A DNA stretch of 64,000 nt, taken from assembly GCA_965217015.1 (NCBI GenBank), contig OZ244224.1:1736001-1800000 (forward strand), read 5' to 3'. The stretch comes from JAYQKL01 sp038142705 (lineage in GTDB: Bacteria; Pseudomonadota; Alphaproteobacteria; RS24). Below the pieces are notes generated by a model. The model ran no database searches and was not told the origin of the DNA. It was given only the letters and a program-made list of their open reading frames with translations. The translations under genes and the position numbers were made by a program. Below, piece after piece: positions 63,601 to 64,000 of the stretch; positions within the stretch are counted from its first letter, which is position 1; each line of letters begins with the position of its first letter.

Positions 63601-64000
63601 CGAAAACCAAAGCGGCGCGATTATCGACCTCGCGGCCACTGACAAAGACACCGCCGATAGCGGCCTGACCTGGTCTATCGTCTCGGCGGCTGACGCGGCC
63701 ACCAAATCCAAAGCGGCCAGCCTGTTCACCATCAACAGCTCAACGGGCGAGCTGACCTTCACCAACCCACCGGATTTTGAAACGCAAGGGGCTTTGACGA
63801 CAGCAACCCCAACGGTTATTACATTATTTTCAGTCCCAAATACTTCTTCTTATGTGCGGTTGACCAGTAAAGCTAATCATCATGACACCGATATTAGCTT
63901 TAATGTGGTTGCTGGTTCTACGAATTCAGTCGCCTATAATAGCACAACAAAAGTCGTAACCATTACAACCCAAACATCGGGGCTTTCTGGTTATAATCCT
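57653..64000 (+). CDS. Giant repeat-rich cell-surface protein (VCBS/cadherin-like), runs off the right edge
   Basis: From the ATG at 57653 (CAGGAG eight bases upstream) the frame stays open to the end of the window, at least 2,116 residues. Residues 1-95 are polar, with GSENT repeats at 39-53. A basic RRRLK and hydrophobic stretch lead to LLAACGD with Cys at 113, a typical lipobox. A Thr/Pro linker follows (TPPTTPP repeats, about 120-140). The rest is modular: Ca-binding-like DVNDNAP, a VCBS/Tandem-95 module (about 1190-1310: VDEDATATGNVLTND, VNDAPS), cadherin-like blocks, and duplicated A and B modules. This fits a large adhesin or matrix protein tethered at or exported through the outer membrane. 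No secretion genes are in view. Confidence 0.88.
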   Translation, partial: MFHDVKFLKSILLASTSFSPLQFVKKDAAAALENKKQTGSENTGSENTGSENIAPRNVVQKTMWQNLFDVFDETNGLTEDEIQNKKSAQKPNRRRLKVELSVTPLLAGLLAACGDTKYVPIGGGTTTPPTPPTTPPTTPPTTPPGGGTLNPLPFDVYVADGTVEGAKIYVDDGDGVFEADEDTLVGTTDSTGRVRLDAAHAGKKIYADLTGAKDLFTDQTIHGGVYNATAGARGASDVIISPITTALAALKAHATSLGATLTDQQAIEKLFGAGTHITLDDINNADNYIMPAAGTYAARSPSGIAEAIAKLSIELQVLFELDDGVGDGFSAADVAKVVREKLYDGYDRTTDLTGGTLTLAAARIAEAEQRGAGEPLAHPDITRGDNKSDSTNEDTAITIDVADWGFRDPVGNTGGTDSTFTSVTISTITLLRPGGNLTGAAAGKFVLADGTDAGATITFAQLAGLTFVPASNVFGSVTIVFNLNDGEQNSDNATLKFTIASVNDLPSDIELSGDRDTEAGKDNEQYVLHNGKIVLKDGTIAGALSTADFETNADDATGAQTGITYSLGGTHGALFEVVGGKLQLKSGATPLAAGEKYTVVITATDADGGSYSETFEIIQGGAYVETGAAGSEVRTYSNGAGLADENATGPVLIGKLGEEGVNAASANVSWAFATGGADNADFALVGGDTSITLGSAATTALAPATDGGKYVVLSAAGTLSLSATLPSTGFAIAQLNSDGSAFAWNLLGTDLTLDTDSVDLTAGAKSLSWYLLYTGSASIGDYEATGGPDSKTIKLTSSLSSEQDYTTPVTAFTGQKGADATGDASDADVRTFSYSGGAITHTDEAAVAAIVGVKASATLATHLTFTADTVGTGGNAISVAIVIGTSTGSGVDSVAVSSNAITITLNEDGATMDEIKAAVDADTDAAALVDVAVAANQGSTSQTAAVSATSLTGGVDAAAADPAHRDLDIAAGNIYLPDSDTKISWDAVTDLRLPDGNDDFYIVVVVDDANDTTGTVQAVTSLSDSSLTGKTFYVIGETEPRETLVQASATIATHLTFTAKTAGTGGNNISVAIIIGTNSGSGVNSVAVSSNAITITLDTGGATLDQIKTAVDGYPSATTLVDVTIAANQGSTTVTTAVSTTSLTGGGTATGAAPTANTTGTAQTGGALKWTQTTDKTHDYKVNIRDVNDNAPVGTNDTAAVDEDATATGNVLTNDTDADISAAHNTLKVSQAGTASADTAVPTGATGVQITGAYGTLTIKADGSYSYSADGTAAQALKAGATATDTFNYEVSDGVNTDTASLTFTVTGVNDAPSAVALSAFILNGDGLTSGAVKIGDLSSTDADTGDTHTYSLSGADAGLFEIRNGNELWYKGGSDGLKGEGQTYALTITSTDASDATASQAVTITQSGVYLTQSDNTKVYTSSATALIDEEVDASKSPVLLGTLGDHSGSTNFTTSTTGFDIIDGFASIIVAANETVSVTAASDFGKYVVLAADGTSISLSATATGNVIGQLDSAGASNAVTALAWGVSGLSYASGTLTLTGGSGVSYSAGQRLVYSGTDSGDADATGGAETLDLTINGVSIQDYTTPVTNFTGQTGIQRDGETTGSDNIDAKTFALTQSLSLAAGTSVALTADGTTAVDTTTDGGKFVVYTSSGVELRDYWQTTTGEYLLGQLDSAATAFAWTASGLSNTDLTIASNNIALAAVAAYTQAAQDIHVTGAHSLSTIAGITAVKASGSLSLQGAVRVTYTAVSAGTDGNSITIQLDVDATAGSVTVTGNSIVVGTGSTFSTQQVVNWINNDSEASALVVATLNGNSANIASFNDLTTSLSGGVTGRDTSLAVAGGAIYLPDSDTKISWDASSDIAITADSIIVVVVDDATDTTGTIQAVTALDDSSLSGKIFYVLGEATAAGVVTYNTGTAQTGGALQWQASDKTYNYKITLNPLDDEAPEISGAAQDDITGGGANITFDSATSPTSATVDFAENQSGAIIDLAATDKDTADSGLTWSIVSAADAATKSKAASLFTINSSTGELTFTNPPDFETQGALTTATPTVITLFSVPNTSSYVRLTSKANHHDTDISFNVVAGSTNSVAYNSTTKVVTITTQTSGLSGYNP
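57767..57811 (+). repeat. 15-bp tandem repeat in the giant gene's N-terminal region
   Basis: Three 15-bp units (GGYAGCGAAAATACA, the last ending ATC) encode GSENT GSENT GSENI. They lie between the ATG and the lipobox. Confidence 0.85.
60209..61089 (+). repeat. Duplicated A module and first B module in the giant gene
   Basis: Module A (about 100 residues) occurs at 60209-60520 and again at 60785-61089. The copies share GTGGN(A/N)ISVAI, SVAVSSNAITITL and AANQGST, with similar DNA. Module B (IYLPDSDTKISWD to FYVIGE) lies between them at 60572-60769. Module A resembles a domain found in large repeat proteins and phage structural proteins (AGTGGNSISV...LTGG pattern). Confidence 0.8.
62849..63376 (+). 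repeat. Diverged third A module and second B module in the giant gene
   Basis: A more diverged A module (SAGTDGNSITIQLD, LSGGV) at 62849-63151 is followed by a close copy of module B at 63188-63376 (IYLPDSDTKISWD, TGTIQAVTALDDSSLSGK, FYVLGE). Then comes a copy of the NTGTAQTGGAL segment that also follows the second A module. QDYTTPVT(A/N)FTGQ is duplicated at about 60061 and 62404 too. Confidence 0.75.

Noticed and set aside
58783..63765. Many minus-strand open frames of 100-220 codons
   Set aside because: They are antisense to the giant gene, with Ala/Ser/Val-rich shadow translations of its Thr/Gly/Asp-rich repeats. None has a ribosome binding site or known motif.

Overview
The window is a gene-dense chromosomal stretch of roughly 50% GC from an alphaproteobacterium. 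Two gene orders point there: aroA-cmk-rpsA-ihfB-lapA-pyrF-trpF-trpB-trpA-accD-folC, and pckA | chvI-chvG-hprK-EIIA(Man)-HPr-ahcY. A fused TsaE/AmgK-type gene followed by a MurU-type gene, two DUF3604 proteins and very tight gene packing fit a marine, SAR116-like lineage, but that placement is inference. Several convergent pairs end within 0-10 bases of each other or overlap.

Layout. (1) 1-23,000 is an accessory, catabolic-looking region: a 5'-truncated DUF3604 gene, an SRPBCC protein, an unusual SDR, a fatty-acid hydroxylase/sterol desaturase-type membrane protein, a metallo-beta-lactamase-fold hydrolase, a split YeeE/YedE sulfur-transport pair, a nitronate monooxygenase-like flavoprotein, a second, complete DUF3604 protein, a KstD/fumarate-reductase-type flavoprotein, a zinc-type TonB receptor with a small partner, methylmalonyl-CoA epimerase, a thiolase-like/enoyl-CoA hydratase fusion, a Baeyer-Villiger-type monooxygenase, an SDR, a Rieske oxygenase, a cytochrome P450 and a TonB siderophore receptor behind two Fur-box-like palindromes. 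Taken together this could be a route for oxidising a cyclic or terpenoid/steroid-like substrate; no single gene proves it. (2) 22,900-23,400 holds an 11-bp tandem repeat, an array of 58-bp units and tRNA-Arg(CCG). (3) 23,480-28,100 holds a cupin, an orphan ABC ATPase and polA. (4) 28,100-28,361 is a second repeat array with the same plan as the 58-bp array, running up to the pckA stop codon. (5) 28,362-36,500 holds pckA divergent from chvI/chvG, the truncated regulatory PTS (HprK, EIIA, HPr), ahcY and a ferredoxin-reductase-type flavoprotein. (6) 36,565-46,096 holds tsaE-amgK, murU, addB, addA and trxA. (7) 46,093-56,540 is one long minus-strand run from aroA to folC. (8) 56,718-57,247 holds a FYDLN-type acidic protein and tRNA-Ala(GGC). 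(9) From 57,653 to the right edge there is one uninterrupted reading frame of at least 2,116 codons. It encodes a giant repeat-rich surface protein with cadherin-like and VCBS-type modules and a lipobox about 113 residues from its ATG.

How the parts work together. The pckA/chvGI/PTS block couples gluconeogenesis to an envelope- or acid-sensing two-component system and to a phosphorelay without sugar permeases. A direct repeat with 11-bp period sits between the divergent pckA and chvI genes where an OmpR-family regulator could bind. TsaE-AmgK and MurU link tRNA modification and cell-wall sugar recycling in one transcript. AddAB handles double-strand breaks. The aroA-to-folC run joins chorismate and tryptophan synthesis, translation (S1), IHF-beta, pyrimidine synthesis, fatty-acid initiation and folate. 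The points most worth following are the giant protein with its displaced lipobox, the two related intergenic repeat arrays, the thiolase-like/crotonase fusion and the oxygenase cluster.
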